Of a stretch of 49,448 nucleotides of DNA, positions 40,571-48,704 are shown piece after piece. Origin of the DNA: an uncultured Bacteroidia bacterium (lineage in GTDB: Bacteria; Bacteroidota; Bacteroidia; Bacteroidales; UBA932); NCBI GenBank assembly GCA_902762655.1, contig CACWOZ010000013.1:1-49448 (forward strand), in the 5' to 3' direction. Each line of letters starts with the position of its first letter. Within the stretch, counting starts at the first letter, position 1. Both the position numbers and the translations under genes were made by a program. A model generated the notes under the pieces. That model did not search any database. It had not been told where the DNA came from and saw nothing but the letters and a program-made list of their open reading frames with translations.

Positions 40571-43500
40571 ATGATTTCCTGGATTGACATAGTTAGCCTT
40601 ATTATCACCACCCTTCAGGGAGTCTCATCTGCCATCAAGCAGATAGCCCAGAAGCACCCCGGCCTCTCCGACCGGGCGCAGGCCTGCTATGCCGATGCTC
40701 TCAAGGAATGGGTTCCCAACAAAGACATCCGCAAACAATGGGAAACAACCCTCCCCACGGCGGCAGCCCTCACAACATATCTCACCTCCAACCAGACAAT
40801 CGACACCGAGGTTAATTCTCTTCTCAAAAAATGGGTAGACAAACTTCTGGCCGATGAAGTTTGCGGCGCCTTCATCCTTGAAGCCCGACAGGTTGGACTC
40901 CTATCCTCCATCGATAGAGGCATCCATGAAATCTTGGCCACCATTAAGGCTCCTTACAACACACTTTACACCGCTTCCTCTGCGCTACGTGCATATTTCT
41001 GCGATATCATCCCCGGGTATCATATCCCGCGTCAGGAAACAGATATCCTGTATAACTGGCTCTCAACCCCGGCTGACCCAGAGGAAACACAAGTTGACAG
41101 AATCGCAGTCCTCCTTGCTGGTGCCGGTCTTGGCAAGACCGTTATCCTGAAAGACCTGCAAGACAAATTGGAACAAGAAGGCACTCCTGTCCTCGGTATC
41201 AAGTCCGATATCATTTTCGATACCTCAGATATTACCCTCGATAAGGCCCTTAATCTTGGAGCCCCTGCAGCAGAAGTTATCAAGCAGATTGCGCTTGACC
41301 AAAAGACAGTAATTCTTATCGACCAGATAGATGCCCTTTCTGCCGTCCTCTCTGCAGACCGGCGTCCATTGGCATCCATCACCACATTCATCAATGAGGT
41401 TACCCGTATCCCTAACGTCCGGGTCATCGTCTCTTGTCGTCAATATGACTTTGACTATGAGAGCGCCTTCGTCAGATATAAGCACTGTGAAAAAGTCCGA
41501 CTTCAGGAACTCACGGATGAAAACGTGGCCGAAGCCCTCGCCGCAGCTGGAATACCTGCAGAGCAGCTCAGCAATACCGTTAAGACCTTCCTGCGTTCAC
41601 CTTTGAACCTCTTCCTCTATTGCCGTCTGGCCGACCGCACTCGTGTCAACAACAGCCCTACGCTTCAGGATCTCTATGGCTCTCTCTGGCAAGAAATCAT
41701 CATTGACAAAGCTGGAGCCAATACAAATGCCCTTGTTCAAAGCCTTGATGAGATATCCAACAAGATGAGCCAGCGCCAGGTACTTACCATCAACTCCGGT
41801 ATCCTGCCTTCGGAAACCGCCCACCAGCGCAAATACCTCATCTCCAACGCTCTCTTGAAGGAAGTTGGAACCAATAGTATTCAGTTTGCCCACCAGACTC
41901 TTTTCGAATACATCGCCGCCAGACTCTTTGTTGAAAAAGGCCGTACTCTTGATACTCTCCTGAAAGGAAAGCATCAAGGTCTTTTCCTTCGCCCGCAACT
42001 TAAACAAATCCTCGACTACCAGCGCAACGCGGACACACCAGCTTACGCGGCCAACATCCGTGAAATCCTATTTGCCAAGGATCAAGGTGGTAAAGACAAA
42101 TATCGCTTCCAACTCAAGCAGCTTGTAATAACCACGCTCGCATATTACCCCAGCTTTTTGAATATAGAAAAAGTCATTGTTCGCCAACTCCTGCAAGACC
42201 CTGAGCTCAGTCCCATCATTCTGTCTGCCATTACTACTTCTGACGGCATAGACCTCCTCTGGGAATACATCTGTGATAATGGCGGTGTCCGGTCAGTAAA
42301 CAGAGTCTATCTTCAGAGCTACATCAACGCTGTTTGTGTCATTGGTGAGACAGACATCCATAAAGCCACTACATACCTTGCCCAAGTTTCCGATGTTGCT
42401 GATGATGCAGAGCTTCGCAGGCAGTTCGTATGGGCTATCGATTCCCTTCCCGTTGGAGAAAAAAACTCAACGATGCTGTGGGATCTTATCAGGAAATACG
42501 GAGTAGATGGCGGAGACATAGAAGTAAGCAGTCTCCTAAACCGACTCCTCAAATACGACCCTCAGTCCGTTGGCGACTACCTCACCAGTCTACTCAAAGA
42601 CTACGTAAAAGAGAACACCAGCAAATGGTCAATTGATGTCCCCCATAACTTTGAGACAATCGTTGAAAACCTCCAGCAGGAGAATCCGTTTGCGTTCCTA
42701 CCCATCGGACTCAATATGCTCGACATTATTCTCGCGGCTTCAGAAGAGTTCAAAGGCGATGATATCCATTCAACTGCCGTCCTCTATCTCTACAACCGCC
42801 GCAATAGTGCCCTACACTTCGACGATTGGCTGCTGGACAAACTGCAGGACACCGTTGAGACGCAAGTTGAAGCAGGCTCTCAGGAAATCGATACACTTCT
42901 AGACCAACTAGCGACAACAAACAATGCAGCGAAACACCTCATCGCCCTTGCTGGATGGCGCAGGGATGTTGCTCGCTACAAAGATAAGATATACAGCTAT
43001 CTGGAATCCAATCTTGGCAAGAAGTTCCATGCGTCCTATCTTGAATACCAACAGAAGAAACTTTTTGAATCCGTATTTCCACTTCTGACCTCTGACCAAC
43101 AAGGCACCCTCATCCGCAAGATAGACCTCATTGAGCCTGATTGGGAAAAGGTCCACCTCAAAGGTGAGGGTAGAACACCTTTCCTTAAAGTAGGTTATAC
43201 CAAGGCCCAATACTATAGCCTCGTTCCAGAGAACATTCTTAAGACTTATAAAGCAGAGTATAAAGCATACCAGACCCTTTGCCGAAAATACGAAAACGTT
43301 GAGGTGAGGGAGCCCAATCACATGGAGACACGTATTGGTTGGACCTCCGTTCCAGAGTCCCAGGTAGCTAGAATGAGCAAGCGAGACCTAATCCGCTTAG
43401 CCCAGAAATACGATAAGGACAATTATTTGGACTGGGATACGCCAACTCGCCGGGGAAACGCACTGGAATTCGCTTCCCGTGCCGAAAAGGAACCGGATTT

Positions 43501-44737
43501 CATGTACGATGTCTACTCTTCTATGTTGGACTCAGACCCCAACCTCAGCTATTTTGTTGTAGAAGGGCTTGAAGGACTCCGAAAAGGTCAATGTGAAGAA
43601 ACGAAGGTTTCTGCATTAATAGAAAAGACAATAGCCCTTCTCCCGGACGATGTAAACACCATAGACCCTACAGTCGCTTTCCAACTCATCCGTGAGGCAG
43701 AGTCCTACATCAAATCCGATACGGTTCCCCCAGAGGCGCTATGGAACTTCCTTTTCAAAGTCGCCCTTACTGCCAAGGAAAAAGACGATTCCGCAATAGA
43801 ACGGGTCGATGTTAACGACGGTATCAACCAACTTCGGGGTAGCGCTGTAGAGTACCTGGTACAATTGTATTACTGCAAGGAATATACAGACCGTATCTTT
43901 GATGTCTTGGACAATGTTGCCCGCACTGGGAACGTGGCTACCCGCTGTGCCCTCCTGTTCCAGGCCGCATTATTGTTGAATGCAAGCCACGAGAAAACCC
44001 TCAATCTTTTTCTTACTGCCGTATCAAGAGATTATAACGTCAATCTCCTCCGGATGCAAATCCATAACGTCAATCCGCTGGTGTACCTGGCAAAGACAGA
44101 TTTCGACAAGTTGAGGGACTATTTCGAAGCCTGCATCAAAGAACCGGCCTCCCACGAAGCCAACATCGTCATCCTCTTTGCTTCCTGGTTGCGGGATACT
44201 CCAGGGGCGGAAGAACTTACTTACCGTATGGCCGACTCTTCGATGGAAAGTAAGTTCCATCTGGTAAGATACATTAGCAATATCTATAAACCTGCCTATC
44301 ACGACAAGTGTCAGAAAGTCTTGCTTCGCTACCTGAATGTAGATGAAAAGGATTTGGGCCGGTCTTATGACGAGGTGGCGGATACTTACAAACAATGGCC
44401 CCGCAAGGCACTTAAGGAATACCTGGTTCAGTATCTGAACTCTCCGCTGGCCCGTTATGCTGGCCACGATACGAATAACTTCTTGAAAGAAGAATGTCGC
44501 CTTCATCCAGAAGATTGTCTTACTTGGATTAGTGCATTATACAATGCAAAGAAAGGTGTAGCCGATAGGTACCAGCTCTCAGAGTACACACAGATCCTGA
44601 TAGAGGCATACAACAGTATTTGTAAGTATGACAACCAGAGCCCTGTGCTGGAGGAGGCTATGGATATGTTTGATGAACTGCTTCGCAACAATATCCAGAA
44701 TCGAGTTTTGGAGAAGTATCTTAAAGAAGCCAGCTGA
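40571..44737 (+). CDS. Large STAND-type NTPase with helical-repeat C-terminus
   Basis: A 1388-residue protein. Residues 1-150 are a helical N-terminal domain. Walker A is LLAGAGLGKTVIL (181-193), Walker B VILIDQIDALSAVL (247-260), and a sensor-like RVIVSCRQYDFD follows (284-295), then VRLQELTDENVAEAL, typical of NACHT/STAND ATPases. Residues about 430-1388 form a long alpha-solenoid of HEAT-like pairs, the usual sensor part. There is no effector domain within it; a TIR protein is encoded 5 bp downstream, suggesting a split NTPase/effector pair like bacterial NLR-related defence systems. The biological role is inferred. Confidence 0.75.
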   Translation: MISWIDIVSLIITTLQGVSSAIKQIAQKHPGLSDRAQACYADALKEWVPNKDIRKQWETTLPTAAALTTYLTSNQTIDTEVNSLLKKWVDKLLADEVCGAFILEARQVGLLSSIDRGIHEILATIKAPYNTLYTASSALRAYFCDIIPGYHIPRQETDILYNWLSTPADPEETQVDRIAVLLAGAGLGKTVILKDLQDKLEQEGTPVLGIKSDIIFDTSDITLDKALNLGAPAAEVIKQIALDQKTVILIDQIDALSAVLSADRRPLASITTFINEVTRIPNVRVIVSCRQYDFDYESAFVRYKHCEKVRLQELTDENVAEALAAAGIPAEQLSNTVKTFLRSPLNLFLYCRLADRTRVNNSPTLQDLYGSLWQEIIIDKAGANTNALVQSLDEISNKMSQRQVLTINSGILPSETAHQRKYLISNALLKEVGTNSIQFAHQTLFEYIAARLFVEKGRTLDTLLKGKHQGLFLRPQLKQILDYQRNADTPAYAANIREILFAKDQGGKDKYRFQLKQLVITTLAYYPSFLNIEKVIVRQLLQDPELSPIILSAITTSDGIDLLWEYICDNGGVRSVNRVYLQSYINAVCVIGETDIHKATTYLAQVSDVADDAELRRQFVWAIDSLPVGEKNSTMLWDLIRKYGVDGGDIEVSSLLNRLLKYDPQSVGDYLTSLLKDYVKENTSKWSIDVPHNFETIVENLQQENPFAFLPIGLNMLDIILAASEEFKGDDIHSTAVLYLYNRRNSALHFDDWLLDKLQDTVETQVEAGSQEIDTLLDQLATTNNAAKHLIALAGWRRDVARYKDKIYSYLESNLGKKFHASYLEYQQKKLFESVFPLLTSDQQGTLIRKIDLIEPDWEKVHLKGEGRTPFLKVGYTKAQYYSLVPENILKTYKAEYKAYQTLCRKYENVEVREPNHMETRIGWTSVPESQVARMSKRDLIRLAQKYDKDNYLDWDTPTRRGNALEFASRAEKEPDFMYDVYSSMLDSDPNLSYFVVEGLEGLRKGQCEETKVSALIEKTIALLPDDVNTIDPTVAFQLIREAESYIKSDTVPPEALWNFLFKVALTAKEKDDSAIERVDVNDGINQLRGSAVEYLVQLYYCKEYTDRIFDVLDNVARTGNVATRCALLFQAALLLNASHEKTLNLFLTAVSRDYNVNLLRMQIHNVNPLVYLAKTDFDKLRDYFEACIKEPASHEANIVILFASWLRDTPGAEELTYRMADSSMESKFHLVRYISNIYKPAYHDKCQKVLLRYLNVDEKDLGRSYDEVADTYKQWPRKALKEYLVQYLNSPLARYAGHDTNNFLKEECRLHPEDCLTWISALYNAKKGVADRYQLSEYTQILIEAYNSICKYDNQSPVLEEAMDMFDELLRNNIQNRVLEKYLKEAS

Positions 44738-44742
44738 CGCCT

Positions 44743-45318
44743 ATGAACGGAAAGATATTCATATCCTATAGTTGGAGTGAGCCTTCAGGTAGTATCGTCA
44801 ACAACTGGCTTGTTCCTGCTATCAAGGCTGCCGGAATCAATTGCCTTGTAGATAAAGAGGCTTGTGGTTACAATGCTAGTATCGATAAGTTTGAAGCGGA
44901 ACTTCCATTGGCCGCCAAGGTCGTGTTGGTTGTAAGTCCTGCGTTTTTTCAGTCTCCTGATTGTATGTTCGAAGCTGCGCTTGCTGTAAGCAAGTGTGAT
45001 ATTGAGAAGCAGGTCTATGTGATTAATCTGCAGAATTACAATTTCAGGAAAGATGATAAGAACCTGCTTAGCGAGACGTCAGCGTATTTTGAAAACAAGA
45101 AGATGAAGACTCAAGAGGCCATAGAGAAGTTGCCGGATTCGGCTAAAGGGTCAATGAAAGATGATTTGCGTAAGATTAATACTGTCCTTGGCAGTTTGAC
45201 TGCATTGTGGCGGATGTTGAAATCCAAGAATTCTGGTTCGTTTGATATGCTGTCGAAAGACGGCTTCAAGTTGGTTTGTGAAGCGATTAGTGAAAGTTTG
45301 AAAGAAGCATCAGTATAG
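44743..45318 (+). CDS. TIR-domain protein
   Basis: A 191-residue protein with an N-terminal TIR fold: KIFISYSWSEPSG (strand A, box 1), WLVPAIKAAGINCLVDKEA (BB-loop region), KVVLVVSPAFFQSPDCMFEAALAV with the likely catalytic Glu at 77 (SPDCMFE, matching the S-x-x-C-x-x-E of NAD+-cleaving TIRs), and VYVINLQNYNF. The last 80 residues are helical. It starts 5 bp after the STAND NTPase and is read as its effector. NADase activity is expected from family, not shown. Confidence 0.82.
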   Translation: MNGKIFISYSWSEPSGSIVNNWLVPAIKAAGINCLVDKEACGYNASIDKFEAELPLAAKVVLVVSPAFFQSPDCMFEAALAVSKCDIEKQVYVINLQNYNFRKDDKNLLSETSAYFENKKMKTQEAIEKLPDSAKGSMKDDLRKINTVLGSLTALWRMLKSKNSGSFDMLSKDGFKLVCEAISESLKEASV

Positions 45319-45599
45319 ATATACATACAGCAAAAGTTTACACCGTCTCTATCGTCTCGCCAGGCGTGACCGTAGAAGAAGAACACATAGCAAAGGGAAG
45401 CCTTTATCGATAGAAAACGACATTTTATTCCGCCCCGGAATCAAATACAGAGGAAGAATGACGTGATCCACGTTTATGCTTGTAAAACGGACAACTGCGC
45501 AGGCCCCGGGGATATGCCCGTCCTTCTATGGCAGAGGAACTGAGTACAAACTGCGCTGGAAAGAGAAGACAAATAAGGATAAGATATAAGTTGGACAAT
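45319..45599 (+). other. Intergenic stretch, possibly a gene remnant
   Basis: No start or intact gene is seen. A broken frame reads RPGIKYRGRMT, stop, then APGICPSFYGRGTEYKLRW, which could be a decayed gene, but I cannot name it. The longest reading overlapping it begins at 45528 and would add 24 low-quality residues to the next gene. Confidence 0.3.
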
Positions 45600-45884
45600 A
45601 TGGGTAGTATAATTGATAGCGATATTATAATTCGTTCCTATTTTAAGAAGCATCAGGACAAAGTGCATATAAGATATGCGGAACTAAAACGTATACGTTA
45701 TAAGGCAGAACCGCAGCTTGGCGTTTATATTGATGTGACTTATACATCTCTTCGTCGCGTGCAGTTAGCATATCATGGCGCTGTTCAGATGGATAAGATT
45801 CAAATAACCATTGTGAAGGATGAACTGCGTCAAATACAGCAGTCGGAAGAGCCTGTGTATGCCAAGTTAGAGCAGTATTTATAA
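45600..45884 (+). CDS. Small hypothetical protein before the HD gene
   Basis: A 94-residue protein (118 if the upstream ATG at 45528 is used). It is beta-rich and basic: SIIDSDIIIRSYFKKHQDKVHIRYAELKR (quoted in part as VHIRYAELKRIRYK), LGVYIDVTYTSLRRVQLAYHG, and a short acidic helix. I do not recognise the family. The next gene begins 9 bp after its stop, so the two are cotranscribed and it may be a partner of the HD enzyme. Confidence 0.5.
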   Translation: MGSIIDSDIIIRSYFKKHQDKVHIRYAELKRIRYKAEPQLGVYIDVTYTSLRRVQLAYHGAVQMDKIQITIVKDELRQIQQSEEPVYAKLEQYL

Positions 45885-45893
45885 GTGGTAAAG

Positions 45894-47312
45894 ATGAAAG
45901 ACAAGATATTTCATGATACTGTTCATGGCAATATCCGTATTAGCGAGGATTATTGCCATAAGATAATTGATACGTTGCTGTTTCAGCGTTTAAGGCGCAT
46001 CGAGCAGTCAAGCGTAAGGTCGCTTTATCCTTGTGCCCGGCATGACCGTTTTATTCATTCCATAGGTGTTTATCATATTGGCAGTCGTATTGTCGACTGG
46101 CTAGAACAGAACACAAAGGAATACCCGGAAGTGTGGGGTAGTATAGAGGCGTCTTGGGTAAAAGTGACAAAATCATATAAGCTGGCATGTTTACTCCACG
46201 ATGTGGGGCATGCACCTTTTTCTCATACCTTTGAGAAGTATTATGATTTTGAACAGGGAAATTTACTAGATACAAAACTCAACGAGGCTATTGATAATGC
46301 AGAGTTCGCTCAAGATTTGGAAATATCTCCAGATGCAAAACAACACGAGAAAGTAAGTGCTTATCTTCTTGCGACTCATTTCAAAGACGCTGTGGTGGAG
46401 ATTGGTGGTGATGTAGAATACGCGACCCGTATGATTATTGGATGCAGTTATAATGATGATTCTACTATTGAGAAACAATTAGCCAATTGCTTCATAACTG
46501 TTTTACATGGGGAAGTGGATGCGGATAGATTAGATTACGCAGTACGTGACCAGTGGGCGGCAGGTTTCTCTTCTGGACGTATAGATATCGAAAGGCTAAT
46601 GCGTTCAATGCTTATTGTACGTGACAGTAAGATTGGGAATAAACTGAGAATATGTTTTACTAAAGGGGCAATAAATACAATAGAGGGCCTATCCCAAATC
46701 AAAGATTTTCAGAAAAAATGGGTGTTCCGGCATCAGAATGTGGTTTATGACCAACATATTCTCAGTATGGCACTTGAGAGGGTGGCAGACCTTTATAAAG
46801 CAGAAAACACCTCATACAAGGACACCCTAAAATACATCTTCAACGTTAGTATTTTTACGGATATAAACTACAAGATGTCTGATGGCCTGTGCTTATATTT
46901 GTTGTCAGACGATACCATCATTCAGATGCTTAGAGCTACTTTGCAGAATAATCCCTATGCAGAAGAGTGGTTGGCAAGGCAGTATCAGAAGAAACCACTT
47001 TGGAAGACGCCGGCAGAATATGAGGGACTGTTCTCGCATAATAAAGGTGTCATTACCAAGGAGAAAATACATGCACTGATGAAGAGGAATGGGTATTCGC
47101 TTGAAGATTACTGTTTGAAAGAAGTGGATTACGAACCCTACACGATTCCGGAAAATCAAGTGTGGTTGTGGATCAACGACAGCACAGTAGATGCGTGCAA
47201 TCTAATTCCTAGAACCACAGAAAAGGAATCAACTATATTTTATCTTTATCTTCGTGGAGATAAAATGGGCGAGAAGAGAAAAATAATAGGAGCGATACAG
47301 AAAATTTCATAA
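45894..47312 (+). CDS. HD-domain phosphohydrolase, dNTPase/SAMHD1-like
   Basis: A 472-residue protein of the HD superfamily close to YdhJ/dGTPase-like enzymes. Motifs: KIFHDTVHGNI, FQRLRRIEQSS, ARHDRFIHSIGVYHIGSRIV (metal His), LACLLHDVGHAPFSHTFE (HD pair near residue 102) and VLHGEVDADRLDYAVRD (late Asp). Relatives hydrolyse dNTPs, and dNTP-depleting HD proteins are known in phage defence. The C-terminal 170 residues lack a named domain. I start at ATG 45894; a GTG at 45885 is possible. Composition is A+T-rich like the TIR gene. Confidence 0.75.
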   Translation: MKDKIFHDTVHGNIRISEDYCHKIIDTLLFQRLRRIEQSSVRSLYPCARHDRFIHSIGVYHIGSRIVDWLEQNTKEYPEVWGSIEASWVKVTKSYKLACLLHDVGHAPFSHTFEKYYDFEQGNLLDTKLNEAIDNAEFAQDLEISPDAKQHEKVSAYLLATHFKDAVVEIGGDVEYATRMIIGCSYNDDSTIEKQLANCFITVLHGEVDADRLDYAVRDQWAAGFSSGRIDIERLMRSMLIVRDSKIGNKLRICFTKGAINTIEGLSQIKDFQKKWVFRHQNVVYDQHILSMALERVADLYKAENTSYKDTLKYIFNVSIFTDINYKMSDGLCLYLLSDDTIIQMLRATLQNNPYAEEWLARQYQKKPLWKTPAEYEGLFSHNKGVITKEKIHALMKRNGYSLEDYCLKEVDYEPYTIPENQVWLWINDSTVDACNLIPRTTEKESTIFYLYLRGDKMGEKRKIIGAIQKIS

Positions 47313-47331
47313 ATGACATGACAACACGGTT

Positions 47332-47371
47332 ATTAGAACTTACGCGCATTCTGATTGGCTAATGCTTATTG
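47332..47371 (+). repeat. Right copy of the ~41-bp direct repeat
   Basis: Begins ATTAGAACTTACGCGCAT and contains GATTGGCT and ATGCTTA; imperfect match to 40041-40081. The two copies flank the STAND/TIR/HD cassette. Confidence 0.8.
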
Positions 47372-47601
47372 GGATAGGAACCATTCACCATTAACCGTGT
47401 TCCGAGTTTGTTTGCCGGAGCACCTCTAAAAATGATTAATGAGCGAAGAACCTTGAACCATAGGTATCGCGCAAGCTGGGCCGCTTAGGGTAGCGCAAGG
47501 CATCCGCACACCTTGGCTACCCAGATATAAGGGGCGGGTTTGCCGCTGGTCTCTCATAAGAAAAATAAGATTAAGAATAAACATTTAAGCAAAAGATATT
47601 T
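47372..47601 (+). promoter_or_regulatory. Leader of the polysaccharide locus with a long hairpin
   Basis: A 230-bp non-coding leader in front of the dehydratase gene. GGGTAGC-g-CAAGG (47488-47500) pairs with CCTTG-GCTACCC (47511-47522), 12 bp with one bulged G and a 10-base loop. No clear TAnnTTTG promoter or T-tract is present. The hairpin could be an antitermination or attenuation structure, as is usual for leaders of Bacteroides capsule loci, but no UpxY-type gene is seen here. Confidence 0.45.
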
Positions 47602-48693
47602 ATGTCAGTATTTAATGACAAGGTGCTGCTGATTACCGGTGGTACCGGCAGTTTTGGTAATGCCGTTTTACGTCGCTTCCTCGATAGCGACATCAAGGAG
47701 ATCCGTATTCTGAGTCGTGACGAGAAGAAGCAGGACGATATGCGCCACTTCTTACAGGCCAATCGCGGTGATGTGGCTCACAAGGTGAAGTTTTACATTG
47801 GCAACGTCCGTCAGCGTGAGGCTGTGGACTTTGCGATGGATGGTGTGGATTATGTCTTCAGTGCCGCAGCATTGAAGCAGGTGCCTTCTTGTGAGTTCTT
47901 CCCGATGGAGGCGGTACGCACCAATGTGGAGGGTACTAATAATGTGTTGCTCTCTGCCATTGCTCACGGAGTAAAGAATGTGGTAGTACTTTCCACCGAC
48001 AAGGCTGCTTATCCTATCAACGCAATGGGAATCAGCAAGGCCATGATGGAGAAAGTCGCCATTGCTCAGGGACGTGCTTTGGGCCAGAATGCCAAGACTA
48101 CCATCTGCTGCACGCGTTATGGTAATGTTATGGCAAGTCGTGGAAGCGTGATTCCCCTCTGGGTGGAACAGATGATGGAGGGTAAGCCTATCACCATCAC
48201 TGACCCGAATATGACCCGCTTTATGATGACGCTGGATGATGCAGTAGATCTGGTCATTTATGCATTCACTCATGGCGAGAATGGCGACCTGTTTGTACAG
48301 AAAGCCCCAGCTGCCACGCTGGATGTGCTTGCTGAAGCACTGAAGCAGACCTACGCCAAGATTGATCCTAAATATGGTGAGACAGAAGTAAAGGTGATTG
48401 GAACCCGCCACGGAGAAAAGCTTTATGAGACGCTGGTGACCCGCGAGGAGATGGCAAAGGCCATTGATATGGGTGGCTATTACCGTATTCCTTGTGACAA
48501 CCGTGACTTGAACTACGACAAGTTCTTCACCGAGGGCGACCACAAGGTTGAGCAGGTGGAAGAATACCATTCCCACAATACCCGTCGCTTGGATGTGGAA
48601 GGTATGAAGGAACTTCTGTTGAAACTCAATTTCATTCGTGAGGATTTGGGCTTGCAGCCCAGGGCTAAAGCACGTGATTACAGATCAGAATAA
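47602..48693 (+). CDS. UDP-GlcNAc 4,6-dehydratase/5-epimerase, FnlA/CapE-like
   Basis: A 363-residue short-chain dehydrogenase of the FlaA1/CapE/WbjB group. It converts UDP-GlcNAc in the first step to UDP-L-FucNAc or related sugars. NAD motif LLITGGTGSFGNAVLRRFL; VFSAAALKQVPSCEFFP; active-site block STDKAAYPINAMGISKAMMEK, with the MxxxK arrangement of this group; RYGNVMASRGSVIPLW; TRFMMTLDDAVDLV. The C-terminal GTRHGEKLYETLV is the nucleotide-sugar end. It starts the surface polysaccharide locus and the reductase follows 11 bp later. Confidence 0.88.
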   Translation: MSVFNDKVLLITGGTGSFGNAVLRRFLDSDIKEIRILSRDEKKQDDMRHFLQANRGDVAHKVKFYIGNVRQREAVDFAMDGVDYVFSAAALKQVPSCEFFPMEAVRTNVEGTNNVLLSAIAHGVKNVVVLSTDKAAYPINAMGISKAMMEKVAIAQGRALGQNAKTTICCTRYGNVMASRGSVIPLWVEQMMEGKPITITDPNMTRFMMTLDDAVDLVIYAFTHGENGDLFVQKAPAATLDVLAEALKQTYAKIDPKYGETEVKVIGTRHGEKLYETLVTREEMAKAIDMGGYYRIPCDNRDLNYDKFFTEGDHKVEQVEEYHSHNTRRLDVEGMKELLLKLNFIREDLGLQPRAKARDYRSE

Positions 48694-48704
48694 AAATCAA
48701 TAAT

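Noticed and set aside
40268-40611. Two overlapping minus-strand ORFs of 69 and 104 residues
   Set aside because: They arise from the C-rich non-coding segment, have low-complexity products and no recognised domain.
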